Numbered from the stretch's first letter, positions 1 through 6,378 are shown. The stretch is 9,286 nt of DNA from an uncultured Collinsella sp. (GCA_900550205.1 URRJ01000072.1:1-9286), one strand, 5' to 3'. Program-made: numbers and translations. Notes: generated from the sequence alone by a model not told the origin.

Positions 1-313
1 CGATGGCGTAGATCAGGTCGACGCCATCGCCCACGAACTTGTCGGCGATGGACTTACACGTGGACTGGTCGTTCTGGGCGTTCTTCTGATCGATCTTGAC
101 CTTGAGGCCGCTCTTCTTGATGGCCTTGACAAAGCCGTCGTTGGCGGCGTCGAGTGCCGAGTGCTCGGTGAGCTGCAGAACGCCGACGGTGTAGTCGGAA
201 CCGGCGGCAGCAGAGGCGGAACCAGAGTTGCCGCCGCATCCGGCGAGCGGAGCGAGCGCGAGCAAGCCTGCAGAGACCAGAAGGCTCCTACGGCTGATGG
301 TGATGTCCTTCAT
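1..313 (-). CDS. ABC transporter substrate-binding lipoprotein, TrpX/YckB-like (5' part only)
   Basis: The first 104 residues are visible; the rest lies beyond the left edge. The start is the ATG at 313-311, preceded by a GGGGGT Shine-Dalgarno stretch; an ATG 5 bases further upstream runs into a stop at once. Residues 1-26 form a lipoprotein signal: a twin-arginine motif (ISRRSLL, residues 6-12), a hydrophobic stretch and a lipobox LAGC with Cys26, so the protein is probably Tat-exported and lipid-anchored. A Gly/Ser/Ala-rich linker follows, then YTVGVLQLTEHSALDAAN and a segment rich in KIDQKNAQNDQS. This pattern is typical of the PF04392 (ABC_sub_bind) family, periplasmic-binding-like proteins that include TrpX-type tryptophan or other amino-acid binders. 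The ligand cannot be told from this fragment. Permease and ATPase genes would be expected further left. Confidence 0.82.
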   Translation of the reverse strand, partial: MKDITISRRSLLVSAGLLALAPLAGCGGNSGSASAAAGSDYTVGVLQLTEHSALDAANDGFVKAIKKSGLKVKIDQKNAQNDQSTCKSIADKFVGDGVDLIYAI

Positions 314-345
314 ATCATTACCCCCAGTATAGAAATGGCTGGAAA

Positions 346-371
346 CACTGCACTCAAACAAAGTGCAAGTG
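346..371 (-). promoter_or_regulatory. Inverted repeat at the 5' end of the ABC lipoprotein transcript
   Basis: TGCACT (349-354) and AGTGCA (362-367) are perfect inverted arms around a 7-base loop. CAC (346-348) and GTG (369-371) extend the stem to 9 bp with one bulged base. The repeat sits at about +1 of the transcript expected from the promoter just upstream, so it could be an operator or a 5'-end RNA hairpin. Which of the two is inference. Confidence 0.45.
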
Positions 372-376
372 GGTCT

Positions 377-404
377 ATAGTAGCGCCGATGTCCATTTTT
401 TCAA
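377..404 (-). promoter_or_regulatory. Sigma-70-type promoter of the ABC lipoprotein gene
   Basis: Read on the minus strand, TTGAAA (404-399) is followed by a 16-base spacer and TACTAT (382-377). Both hexamers are close to consensus. Transcription would start near 370 and leave a leader of about 57 bases before the ATG at 313. Confidence 0.6.
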
Positions 405-471
405 CAACCTGTCGGGTTTTTTAATACTGAACCGGATGGACGGCGGGGAATTCGGCGGGTAACGGCAAGAC

Positions 472-1260
472 TTAGGCGGCGGGCGCGGGCCGCTCTCCCT
501 CGTCCAGGGCGGCGAACAGTTTCTTGCCGTCGAGCAGACGCGTGCAGACGTTTCTCATACGGTTGACCTCTACGGTGCGCAGGGTATCGTCGATGACCCG
601 GTCGTCGTGGACGGTACCCAGCAGATACGAGATTCCGTCTCGCTGCCTGATGGCAAACGGCTGTATGGTCACCCTGACTGCCTCGTCCGTGCCATGGGGC
701 CCGGATCCCAAGAGGTCAAAACTGACAGAGGTTCCCTGGTCTATAGCCTGTTCGATCAGCTCGCAGGCGTCGATGCGCGTGACGGGTGGCTTGGTGCCCT
801 TGGCGGGTGCTCCGGAGATGACCGGTGCCGGTTCGGGTGCATTGAGGTAGCCGCGAACGTCGACACTCGCCATGTCGACAAGGTGCTTGGCCATGCGCTT
901 TCTAATCGCGATGGGGGTGGAACGGTTGCGCATGACCATGCCGTGCAGACGAACGATCTCCTCGTCGGTGAGCGGGCGAGTCAGCAAGCGGTAGCCCACG
1001 CCGCGCTTGTATTCGATTTCGTATCCGGCATGACGCAGTGCGGAAATGGCGGTGTAGATGCTGCGACGTGCTGCCGAGATGGGCATCTGGGCTGGATTAT
1101 CGGGATGGGCGAGATGTTCTGCCAGCTCATCGGGAAGCAGGGCCTTGTCTTCGCCGGTGTGGTCGCTCAGGACCTGCAGGATTCGCACGGCGCGGTAGGC
1201 GGCAAGCGAGGCAGCTCCCCTGGTGGTGGTCCCGTAGTTTTCAACAGCGATTTCGGTCAT
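472..1260 (-). CDS. WYL-domain-type transcriptional regulator (degenerate WYL core)
   Basis: A 262-residue protein, probably a cytoplasmic DNA-binding regulator. The open frame extends upstream to 1398, but I place the start at the ATG at 1260: a GGAAAGGA Shine-Dalgarno stretch precedes it by about 10 bases, and the 46 extra residues are Pro/Arg-rich non-coding-like sequence. Residues about 20-95 look like a winged helix-turn-helix (AAYRAVRILQVL, then SAARRSIYTAISALRHAGY, with the wing EYKRGVGYRLL). A linker rich in Pro and Ala lies at 140-160. Residues about 165-250 match the general layout of a WYL sensor domain, with SYLLGTVHDD (211-220) where the family has its WYL-containing strand, and a basic tail region EVNRMRNV. 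The Trp-Tyr-Leu signature itself is not intact. WYL proteins respond to nucleic-acid or nucleotide ligands in some systems; the signal here is unknown. It may control itself through the repeats upstream, or the downstream ABC gene. Family assignment is by pattern only. Confidence 0.72.
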   Translation of the reverse strand: MTEIAVENYGTTTRGAASLAAYRAVRILQVLSDHTGEDKALLPDELAEHLAHPDNPAQMPISAARRSIYTAISALRHAGYEIEYKRGVGYRLLTRPLTDEEIVRLHGMVMRNRSTPIAIRKRMAKHLVDMASVDVRGYLNAPEPAPVISGAPAKGTKPPVTRIDACELIEQAIDQGTSVSFDLLGSGPHGTDEAVRVTIQPFAIRQRDGISYLLGTVHDDRVIDDTLRTVEVNRMRNVCTRLLDGKKLFAALDEGERPAPAA

Positions 1261-1378
1261 GGCGCCCACATCCTTTCCGTTCCCGGGCGATGGCGGCTTT
1301 GAGCCTAAGATGTCGCTGCCGCCTGGGGGTGCCGGGCGTCTTGGACGGTCGGTTTGTGCCGGCAGACGGTAGGGCAAG

Positions 1379-1441
1379 TTTTCAACAGGCCTGCTCAACT
1401 GACCAAAAGCTTGCCAAAAGCTTGACGGATGCTGTTGAAAA
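1379..1441. repeat. Nested repeats upstream of the WYL regulator (candidate operator)
   Basis: A perfect 10-bp inverted repeat, TTTTCAACAG (1379-1388) and CTGTTGAAAA (1432-1441), encloses two adjacent copies of the 11-bp direct repeat CCAAAAGCTTG (1403-1413 and 1414-1424). The 11-bp period is about one helical turn, so a protein could occupy both copies on the same DNA face. A similar string, TTTTCAACA, lies in the promoter of the ABC lipoprotein gene (398-406). The arrangement suggests a regulatory site for the WYL gene. The right arm overlaps the U-tract of the asnS terminator, so part of that arm may be explained by terminator function. Confidence 0.5.
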
Positions 1442-1473
1442 AAGCGTCTCTCGGCCGATGCCGAGAGACGCTT
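1438..1473 (-). terminator. Intrinsic terminator of asnS
   Basis: On the minus strand a perfect 14-bp stem (arms 1442-1455 and 1460-1473, core GCGTCTCTCGGC) closes a 4-base loop and runs into six T residues (1443-1438). It lies 47 bases past the asnS stop, so asnS is transcribed as its own unit and the WYL regulator needs a separate promoter. Confidence 0.9.
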
Positions 1474-1519
1474 GTGCGATGAGCGTTGACGCGTGGCGAC
1501 GCGAGCTGGCGTCCGACGA

Positions 1520-2923
1520 TTAGAAGTCGGCGTTGCCCACGGTGCGCGGGTGCGGCAGGACGTCGCGGATGTTGCCCACGCCGGTGAGGTACATCACCAA
1601 GCGCTCGAAGCCCAGGCCGTAGCCGGCGTGCTTGCAGGAACCGTAGCGGCGCAGGTCGAGGTAGTACTTGTACTGCTCGGGATTCATACCCAGGTCCTTG
1701 ATGCGGGCCTCGAGCAGATCCAGGCGCTCCTCACGCTGGGAGCCGCCGATAATCTCGCCGATACCGGGAACCAAGCAGTCGGCGGCGGCGACGGTCTTGC
1801 CGTCCTCGTTCATGCGCATGTAGAAGGCCTTGATCTCGGCCGGGTAGTCGGTCACGAAGGTCGGGCGCTTAAAGTGCTCCTCGGTCAGGAAACGCTCGTG
1901 CTCGGTCTGCAGGTCGATGCCCCAGCTGACGGGATAGTCAAACTTGTGACCGGCGGCGACGGCCTGCTCCAGGATTTCGACGGCCTCGGTATAGGTGACG
2001 CGGGCAAAGTCGGAGTTGGCGACATGGTCCAGGCGCTCGATCAGACCCTTGTCCACAAACTTGTTGAGCATATTGAGCTCGTCGGGGCAGGTTGCCATGA
2101 CGTCCTTGAGGACATACTTGAGCATGGCCTCGGCGTTGTCCATGTAGTCGTTGAGGTCGGCGAAGGCCATTTCGGGCTCGATCATCCAAAACTCGGCGGC
2201 ATGGCGCGTGGTGTTGGAGTTCTCGGCACGGAAGGTGGGGCCAAAAGTGTACACGTCGCCAAAGGCCATGGCGAAGTTCTCGGCGTTGAGCTGGCCGGAT
2301 ACGGTAAGGCTCGCGTGCTTGCCAAAGAAGTCCTGGCTCCAGTCGACCTCACCGGCCTCGGTGAGGGGCGGGTTTTTGGGGTCGAGCGTGGTCACGCGGA
2401 ACATCTCGCCGGCGCCCTCGCAGTCACTCGTGGTGATGATGGGGGTGTTGACATAGACAAAGCCCTGCTCCTGGAAGAAGCGGTGAATGGCGGCTGCGGC
2501 AACGGAGCGGATGCGGAATACGGCTCGGAACAGGTTGGTGCGCGGACGCAGGTGCTGCTGGGTGCGCAGGAACTCGACGGTGGCGCGCTTCTTCTGCAGC
2601 GGGTAGTCCGGAGCGCTCGTGCCCTCGACCTTGATTTCGGTGGCGGAGAGCTCAAAGGGCTGCGGGGCGTCGGGCGTCAGCTTGACGGTGCCAGTGCAGA
2701 TGAGGGCGGCCGAGACATTTTGGTGAGCAATCTCGTCGTAGTTGTCGAGCGCCTCGCGGTTCATGACGACCTGCAGGTCGCGGAAGCAGCTGCCGTCGTT
2801 GAGCGTAACGAAGCCAAAGTTCTTCATGTCGCGGACGGACTTGACCCAGCCGGCAACGGTGACGGTCTGGCCACCGAGCGACTCGGCATCGGCATAGAGC
2901 TGCGCGATTTTGGTGCGGTTCAC
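1520..2923 (-). CDS. asnS: Asparaginyl-tRNA synthetase
   Basis: A complete 467-residue class IIb aminoacyl-tRNA synthetase, the usual AsnRS length. It charges tRNA-Asn with asparagine in the cytoplasm using ATP. The start is the GTG at 2923, giving the typical N-terminus (M)NRTKIAQLYADAESLGG and preceded closely by GGGAGG. The frame stays open to 2998, but the 25 extra residues run through the promoter. Residues about 18-105 are the OB-fold anticodon-binding domain (VAGWVKSVRDMKNFGFVTLNDGS). The catalytic domain starts near 130. Motif 1 lies around IHRFFQEQGFVYVNTPIITTSDCEGAGE (147-173, residues quoted in part), motif 2 around YTFGPTFRAENSNTTRHAAE (225-244) and motif 3 at GYGLGFERLVMYLTG (434-448). 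The C-terminus IRDVLPHPRTVGNADF differs from the ending usual in AspRS and supports AsnRS. No T-box leader is seen: the leader is only about 40 bases. Confidence 0.97.
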   Translation of the reverse strand: MNRTKIAQLYADAESLGGQTVTVAGWVKSVRDMKNFGFVTLNDGSCFRDLQVVMNREALDNYDEIAHQNVSAALICTGTVKLTPDAPQPFELSATEIKVEGTSAPDYPLQKKRATVEFLRTQQHLRPRTNLFRAVFRIRSVAAAAIHRFFQEQGFVYVNTPIITTSDCEGAGEMFRVTTLDPKNPPLTEAGEVDWSQDFFGKHASLTVSGQLNAENFAMAFGDVYTFGPTFRAENSNTTRHAAEFWMIEPEMAFADLNDYMDNAEAMLKYVLKDVMATCPDELNMLNKFVDKGLIERLDHVANSDFARVTYTEAVEILEQAVAAGHKFDYPVSWGIDLQTEHERFLTEEHFKRPTFVTDYPAEIKAFYMRMNEDGKTVAAADCLVPGIGEIIGGSQREERLDLLEARIKDLGMNPEQYKYYLDLRRYGSCKHAGYGLGFERLVMYLTGVGNIRDVLPHPRTVGNADF

Positions 2924-2969
2924 GTATCCTCCCAGAGCGGTTGTACGGATTATTTCCAAACAGTTAACC

Positions 2970-2998
2970 ATTCTAACCCGCGAGCGGGAGCGTAGCAA
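2970..2998 (-). promoter_or_regulatory. Sigma-70-type promoter of asnS
   Basis: On the minus strand TTGCTA (2998-2993), a 17-base spacer and TAGAAT (2975-2970) form a good promoter. The expected start is near 2963, about 40 bases before the GTG. Confidence 0.65.
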
Positions 2999-3140
2999 AA
3001 CGGCAGATGCGATGTATGGGCGTGGCGTGGGCGCTGCGCGGGTGACGATTATCGCTCTCGAAAAGGTTGCGCAACAACATGCCCGAAATCGCCCTTAGCC
3101 TTATCGATAGTAAAGGTAGCCAGGGGAGAGGGCGGATGCC

Positions 3141-4313
3141 ATGAAATGCAAGAAATGCGGCAAGGAAAACCTCGAGGAAGCTCGGTTCTGCGCGGCGTGT
3201 GGATCGGCGCTCAATGCCGAAGGGACGTCGCCCGAGGTGCCCAAGGCGGGATCGACGAGTCATCGGGGACGTACGGTCGCTATTGCCGCGTTGGCCGCCG
3301 CGCTCGCCGTCGGGGGCGGTGGCGCGGGCTACTACCTTGGTGTATATCGTCCCGAGCAGGATCGGATTGCACAGGAACAGGCGTTAAAGACGGAAAAATG
3401 CGGCGTACGCGTTGCGGTTTCGGCTGCGGGCTGGGACACCTCGGCGGGCGCGAGCAGGCTGCCGATTCATATTACGGGCAAGGAGGAGCGCGGCAAGAAG
3501 GTCGACGCCGTGTACTACGTGGACAGCAGCGGCGAGGGTGTCGAACTCCGCCGCGGCAGCTACGAGGCGGAGGTCGCCGCCTCCCCCATCGCGACCGACG
3601 GCACGATCTACGCCGTCCCCACCGAAAAGCTCAGCATCAAGCTGGGCGAGAAGGCCGCCGAGAAGAAGACCGTCGACGCGGGCGACGTGGCACTGGAGCC
3701 GGTCGAGGCGTCCGAAGTGACCGACGACCAGATCGCCGCGGCAAAGAAGTACGCCGAGGGGGACGAGGGCGCCAAGAAGGCCGGCTTCAATATTGACGCC
3801 GAGGCGCTCTCGACCGCCGCGACCAAGCGCCGCGACGACGCCGTGGCAGCCAAGCAGGCCGAGGAAGAGGCAAGGCGCCAGGCAGAGGAAGAGGCTAGAA
3901 AAGCCGAGGAGGCTAGGCAGGCGCGCACCATCGAAACCGATTACTTCACCATGGTCCTTCCCGACTGGTTCCCCATCGATCAGTTTACGGTTCAAACAAC
4001 CGACCATGCAGACCAGGGGGATGGGATGGGTGCATATACCATGGTCCTAGTAACCGCAAAAGATAGCTTTTATCCAAACGGGAAAAACAACCCAAACTTA
4101 TGTCCAAACTTCGGCATCTGTGCTGACACAAATGGCCTGCCCGGTGTTGGATGCGCTTTTTATAAGGAGCTCGGCAATACACAGGGTCATACAGTTCGAG
4201 TCTGGGGCGGGTCATATGGCGAGTGGAACGGAAAGACAATCGACGATAGGCCATTCGGAATGAGCGGCGACGATTACGCCAACCTCCTCGCATCCTGCAC
4301 CACACTGAAGTAG
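3141..4313 (+). CDS. Zinc-ribbon, single-span membrane protein with coiled-coil stalk and variable C-terminal tip
   Basis: A 390-residue protein of unknown function. The start ATG at 3141 follows a purine-rich GGGGAGAGGGCGG stretch; the ATG five bases earlier meets a stop. I saw no convincing promoter in front of it. Residues 3-20 are a rubredoxin-like zinc ribbon with two CxxC pairs (C3/C6 and C17/C20). Residues about 44-68 form one membrane span rich in Ala and Gly, preceded by HRGR, which suggests the ribbon is cytoplasmic and the rest outside. Residues 87-190 are a conserved extracellular region shared with the gene at the right edge (VYYVDSSGEGVELRRGSYE, SPIATDGTIY). Residues 191-262 are a charged, probably helical coiled-coil stalk (EEEARRQAEEEARKAEEA). 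Residues 263-390 are a separate tip containing C321, C327, C338 and C386, which could form disulphides outside the cell. The tip is clearly less GC-rich than the rest and is absent from the paralogue. Function is unknown. Confidence 0.85.
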   Translation: MKCKKCGKENLEEARFCAACGSALNAEGTSPEVPKAGSTSHRGRTVAIAALAAALAVGGGGAGYYLGVYRPEQDRIAQEQALKTEKCGVRVAVSAAGWDTSAGASRLPIHITGKEERGKKVDAVYYVDSSGEGVELRRGSYEAEVAASPIATDGTIYAVPTEKLSIKLGEKAAEKKTVDAGDVALEPVEASEVTDDQIAAAKKYAEGDEGAKKAGFNIDAEALSTAATKRRDDAVAAKQAEEEARRQAEEEARKAEEARQARTIETDYFTMVLPDWFPIDQFTVQTTDHADQGDGMGAYTMVLVTAKDSFYPNGKNNPNLCPNFGICADTNGLPGVGCAFYKELGNTQGHTVRVWGGSYGEWNGKTIDDRPFGMSGDDYANLLASCTTLK

Positions 4314-4430
4314 CCGGCTGCCGCCTCAACATAAAATAATCCGCTTTCCTCTGTCGCATGCGAAACATCCAGGGAGTGTCCCAAGGCGCCGGCACTTAAG
4401 GAACGTCCCCAGCTGCCGGAAGCCGATATT
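4314..4430. other. Structured, gene-free intergenic stretch between convergent genes
   Basis: I see no gene and no U-tract terminator here. It holds short paired motifs: GGGAGTGTCCC (4374-4384), GGCGCCGGC (4385-4393) and TTAAGGAACGTCCCC (4396-4410). CTGCCGG (4413-4419) can pair with CCGGCAG (4437-4443), competing with the palindrome that starts at 4431. The GTCCC-type motifs resemble dispersed intergenic repeats that I associate with Coriobacteria, from memory only. Confidence 0.4.
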
Positions 4431-4555
4431 TTGACGCCGGCAGCGAAAGCCCGCCAGAGCGAGCAAGGTGCCTTGAAACGAGGCGGCATTGACCTTTTGG
4501 TCATGCCGCCGAAGTTGAAAGGCAAATTGCCGCCCTGGCGGGCTTGCAGCGTCAA
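4431..4555. repeat. Long imperfect palindrome, about 125 bp
   Basis: The two halves are near-complements around a TTTT loop (4495-4498). Paired blocks, from outside in: TTGACGC (4431-4437) with GCGTCAA (4549-4555); AAGCCCGCCAG (4447-4457) with CTGGCGGGCTT (4535-4545); a middle block of GCGAGCAAGGTGCCTTGAAAC (4459-4479) type that matches its partner (4512-4532) with a few mismatches and one bulge; and GGCGGCATTGACC (4482-4494) with GGTCATGCCGCC (4499-4510), with one bulged T. As RNA, either strand would fold into a long rod. It has no U-tract, so it is not a standard terminator. It could be a REP/MITE-like element, a transcript-end stabiliser or a small RNA. Confidence 0.8.
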
Positions 4556-4558
4556 GTG

Positions 4559-4586
4559 GTTACGGCGTTTGGTAAAACGCCGTAAC
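4559..4586. repeat. Perfect 12-bp hairpin touching the hydrolase stop codon
   Basis: GTTACGGCGTTT (4559-4570) and AAACGCCGTAAC (4575-4586) are exact inverted arms with a 4-base loop. The right arm includes the last base of the minus-strand hydrolase stop (TAG at 4588-4586). Neither strand has a T-run after the stem, so it is at best a Rho-assisted end, an RNA-stabilising hairpin or a protein-binding palindrome. It sits four bases from the long palindrome and may be part of the same element. Confidence 0.7.
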
Positions 4587-5488
4587 TAAAACCCGTGGCG
4601 CTCCAGGAAGCGAAAGGCCAGGCGGATCCAAGGACGGACCGCCACTTGCTTGTCCTCGTTGTCGACCGCGGTGTTGGCGTTGCCGAGCGAAAGGCCGTGA
4701 CCGCCCTGGTCAAAGACGTGCATCTCGCAAGCGACGCCCTCCTCGGCCATGCGCTGCGCAAACGGATAGACCTGTGCGATCGGTGCCGTTTTGTCGTCGG
4801 ACACGCCCCACACAAAGGTCGGCGGCATTTGACGCGAAACATGCGTGGTGGGGCAGATGTCGGCCAAATGCTCGTCGGTCGCCTCGCCACCCGTCACCAT
4901 CGACAGATAGTCGTTGAGCAGATCGCGCCCCGTCTTGCCGCCCGTCTTTGGCACGCGCAGGTCGATGCGCGGGTCGCGCGTCTGCATATCACGCACATAG
5001 GCAAAGTCGAGCAGCGGATAGCCCAGCACCACGGCATCGGGGCGAATGTCGTCCGGACGCGCCCCTGCCAGGCCAGCGAAGGGACCAGTCTTCCATTGCG
5101 TTGCCAGCGAAGCGCAGATCATGCCGCCCGCCGAGAAGCCCACGACGCACACGCGCTTGGGATCGACATGCCACTCGTCGGCGTTGGCACGAACCGTGGC
5201 GACCATCTTGGCAAGGTCTGCCTGCGGGTGCGGAAAACTCACGTCACCCGTACCGCTCGTCACATAGTTGAGCACAAAGGCCTGGTAGCCGTGATCCAAA
5301 AACGCAAACGCCACGGGATCCTGCTCATGCGGAGCGATATGCGTAAACGCACCTCCGCCGCAGATAATCACAGCAGGGCGGCGGCCATTCGGCTTATCGG
5401 GCAGCGGCTCGGCACCCAAATACGTAAACGTCGCCGGATACTCCTCGGTCGGCTCCTCGCCCCACAGCGCATGGCTCTCGACAATCAT
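4586..5488 (-). CDS. Alpha/beta hydrolase, carboxylesterase of the BD-FAE/acetyl-esterase type
   Basis: A complete 300-residue serine hydrolase with no signal peptide, so probably cytoplasmic. The start is the ATG at 5488 with AAGGGAGC about 6 bases upstream. The frame is open to 5695, but the 69 extra residues are not hydrolase-like. PAVIICGGGAFTHIAPHEQD (38-57) carries the oxyanion-hole region, with CGGG in place of the common HGGG. VGFSAGG (116-122) is the nucleophile elbow with Ser119. VWGVSDDKTAP (226-236) carries the acid, probably Asp232, and GGHGLSLG (262-269) the catalytic His264. The whole triad is therefore present. Relatives remove acetyl or feruloyl groups from plant glycans or act on small esters; the substrate here is unknown. 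It is transcribed away from the PTS gene and converges on the zinc-ribbon gene. No clear promoter was found. Confidence 0.88.
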   Translation of the reverse strand: MIVESHALWGEEPTEEYPATFTYLGAEPLPDKPNGRRPAVIICGGGAFTHIAPHEQDPVAFAFLDHGYQAFVLNYVTSGTGDVSFPHPQADLAKMVATVRANADEWHVDPKRVCVVGFSAGGMICASLATQWKTGPFAGLAGARPDDIRPDAVVLGYPLLDFAYVRDMQTRDPRIDLRVPKTGGKTGRDLLNDYLSMVTGGEATDEHLADICPTTHVSRQMPPTFVWGVSDDKTAPIAQVYPFAQRMAEEGVACEMHVFDQGGHGLSLGNANTAVDNEDKQVAVRPWIRLAFRFLERHGF

Positions 5489-5614
5489 ATGTGCTCCCTT
5501 CGCGCAAATTATGCGCCCTTGTTTTTCGCGTCTAAGCGTACCCCACTTGAGCCCGTGGCGAAGAAACACTCCAGCAATAAGTTTCCCTTCAACTGATATA
5601 TCACATAATCCCAG

Positions 5615-5643
5615 TTCAGAGGTATCGTTGAGCAGCGTAAAAT
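5615..5643 (+). promoter_or_regulatory. Likely promoter of the PTS IIA gene
   Basis: TTCAGA (5615-5620), a 17-base spacer and TAAAAT (5638-5643) give a fair sigma-70 promoter with a start near 5650. A second possibility, TTGACC (5651-5656) with TATGAA (5672-5677), has a short 15-base spacer and would overlap the palindrome at 5675. Confidence 0.45.
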
Positions 5644-5674
5644 AGGGGCGTTGACCAAGCCGCGAAACACGTAT

Positions 5675-5684
5675 GAAACGTTTC
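5675..5684. promoter_or_regulatory. LacI/GalR-type operator-like palindrome upstream of the PTS gene
   Basis: GAAACGTTTC is a perfect 10-bp palindrome with the central CG and A/T-rich flanks typical of LacI/GalR-family operators. It lies just downstream of the likely transcription start and 47 bases before the ATG at 5732, where a bound repressor would block transcription. This fits carbohydrate control of a PTS gene. The regulator is not encoded in this window. Confidence 0.55.
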
Positions 5685-5731
5685 CGGCAAACCAAGCGCG
5701 TGATATGCGCCTATTTAAGTTGGAGGCAACT

Positions 5732-6295
5732 ATGGGTCTGCTCGATTCGCTTAAGTCCACCTTCACCTCGGCGGGCGAGGCATCCGTTCCGCCCGCGGCA
5801 AGCTTTGCCACCCGCGAAGGCGTCATCTACGCCCCCGTCAACGGCGTGCTTGTCAACCTGGATGAGGTTCCCGACGAGACCATCGCCTCGGGCATGCTCG
5901 GTCAGGGCTACGGCATCGAGCCCATTACCGGCACCATCTATGCGCCCGCCAACGGCCGCATCGGCGCCACCACCGTCACCAACCACTCCATCGGCATGAT
6001 CACCGAGGACGGTCTTCGCGTGTTCATCCATGTTGGCCTGGGCACCGTGGAAATGAACGGCAAGGGTTTTGCCCGCTTTGTCGAGATGGGCGATGTGGTC
6101 AAGGCTGGCCAGCCGCTCATCAGCTTCGACCGCGAGGCCATCAAGGCCGCCGGTCACGAGGACATCGTGACCGTCATCGTCTCCGAGCTCGATCGTCTTA
6201 AGAGCATCGACCATGTCGGCGAGTCCGGCACGCTTATCGGCGGCAACCCGCTCGTCAAGCTGGGCGACCCGCTGCTGGTGGCCAAGACCAAGTAG
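5732..6295 (+). CDS. PTS glucose-family EIIA component, stand-alone
   Basis: A complete 187-residue cytoplasmic phosphocarrier of the EIIA-Glc family (PF00358). It accepts phosphate from HPr and passes it to an EIIB domain for sugar uptake; in some bacteria it also regulates other transporters. The start is the ATG at 5732 with GGAGG five bases upstream. The frame is open from 5651, but the 27 extra residues run through the operator-like palindrome. APVNGVLVNLDEVPDETIASGMLGQGYGIEP (34-64, described in part) is the N-terminal half of the fold. TNHSIGM contains His85, equivalent to the second active-site histidine, and VFIHVGLGTVEMNGKGF contains His100, the phosphorylated one. The usual Asp of HVGLDTV is Gly here. 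No EIIB or EIIC is fused or adjacent, so it probably serves permeases encoded elsewhere. The permease cannot be named from this window. Confidence 0.95.
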   Translation: MGLLDSLKSTFTSAGEASVPPAASFATREGVIYAPVNGVLVNLDEVPDETIASGMLGQGYGIEPITGTIYAPANGRIGATTVTNHSIGMITEDGLRVFIHVGLGTVEMNGKGFARFVEMGDVVKAGQPLISFDREAIKAAGHEDIVTVIVSELDRLKSIDHVGESGTLIGGNPLVKLGDPLLVAKTK

Positions 6296-6378
6296 CAGAC
6301 CGCCGTCACATAACGGGTCAACCGCCTGCGCATCTTTGCCGCATCCGTGTTGTTGTTTTTGTCTTTGCAGAAATCCTA

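Noticed and set aside
403..421. Plus-strand terminator-like AACCTGTCGGGTT followed by T6
   Set aside because: The stem is only 4-5 bp and no plus-strand gene lies upstream. The T-rich stretch overlaps the minus-strand promoter region.
1379..1388. TTTTCAACA strings as DnaA boxes
   Set aside because: They resemble TTWTNCACA only with a mismatch in the core. There are just three copies, and no replication genes are nearby.
1261..1398. 46-residue N-terminal extension of the WYL regulator
   Set aside because: It is Pro/Arg-rich, starts within the operator-like repeats and has a worse start context than the ATG at 1260.
2924..2963. T-box riboswitch in front of asnS
   Set aside because: The leader from the predicted start is only about 40 bases, too short for a T-box, and no T-box core motif is visible.
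1493..2995. 500-codon plus-strand open frame opposite asnS
   Set aside because: It is a mirror frame of a well-recognised AsnRS gene. Its Val/Gly/Ala/His-rich translation is typical of the antisense of a high-GC gene, and it matches no family I know.
2924..2998. 25-residue N-terminal extension of AsnRS
   Set aside because: It runs through the predicted promoter, and the GTG at 2923 gives the standard AsnRS N-terminus and length.
5489..5695. 69-residue N-terminal extension of the hydrolase
   Set aside because: It does not look like an alpha/beta hydrolase, overlaps the PTS promoter region, and the ATG at 5488 has a good ribosome binding site.
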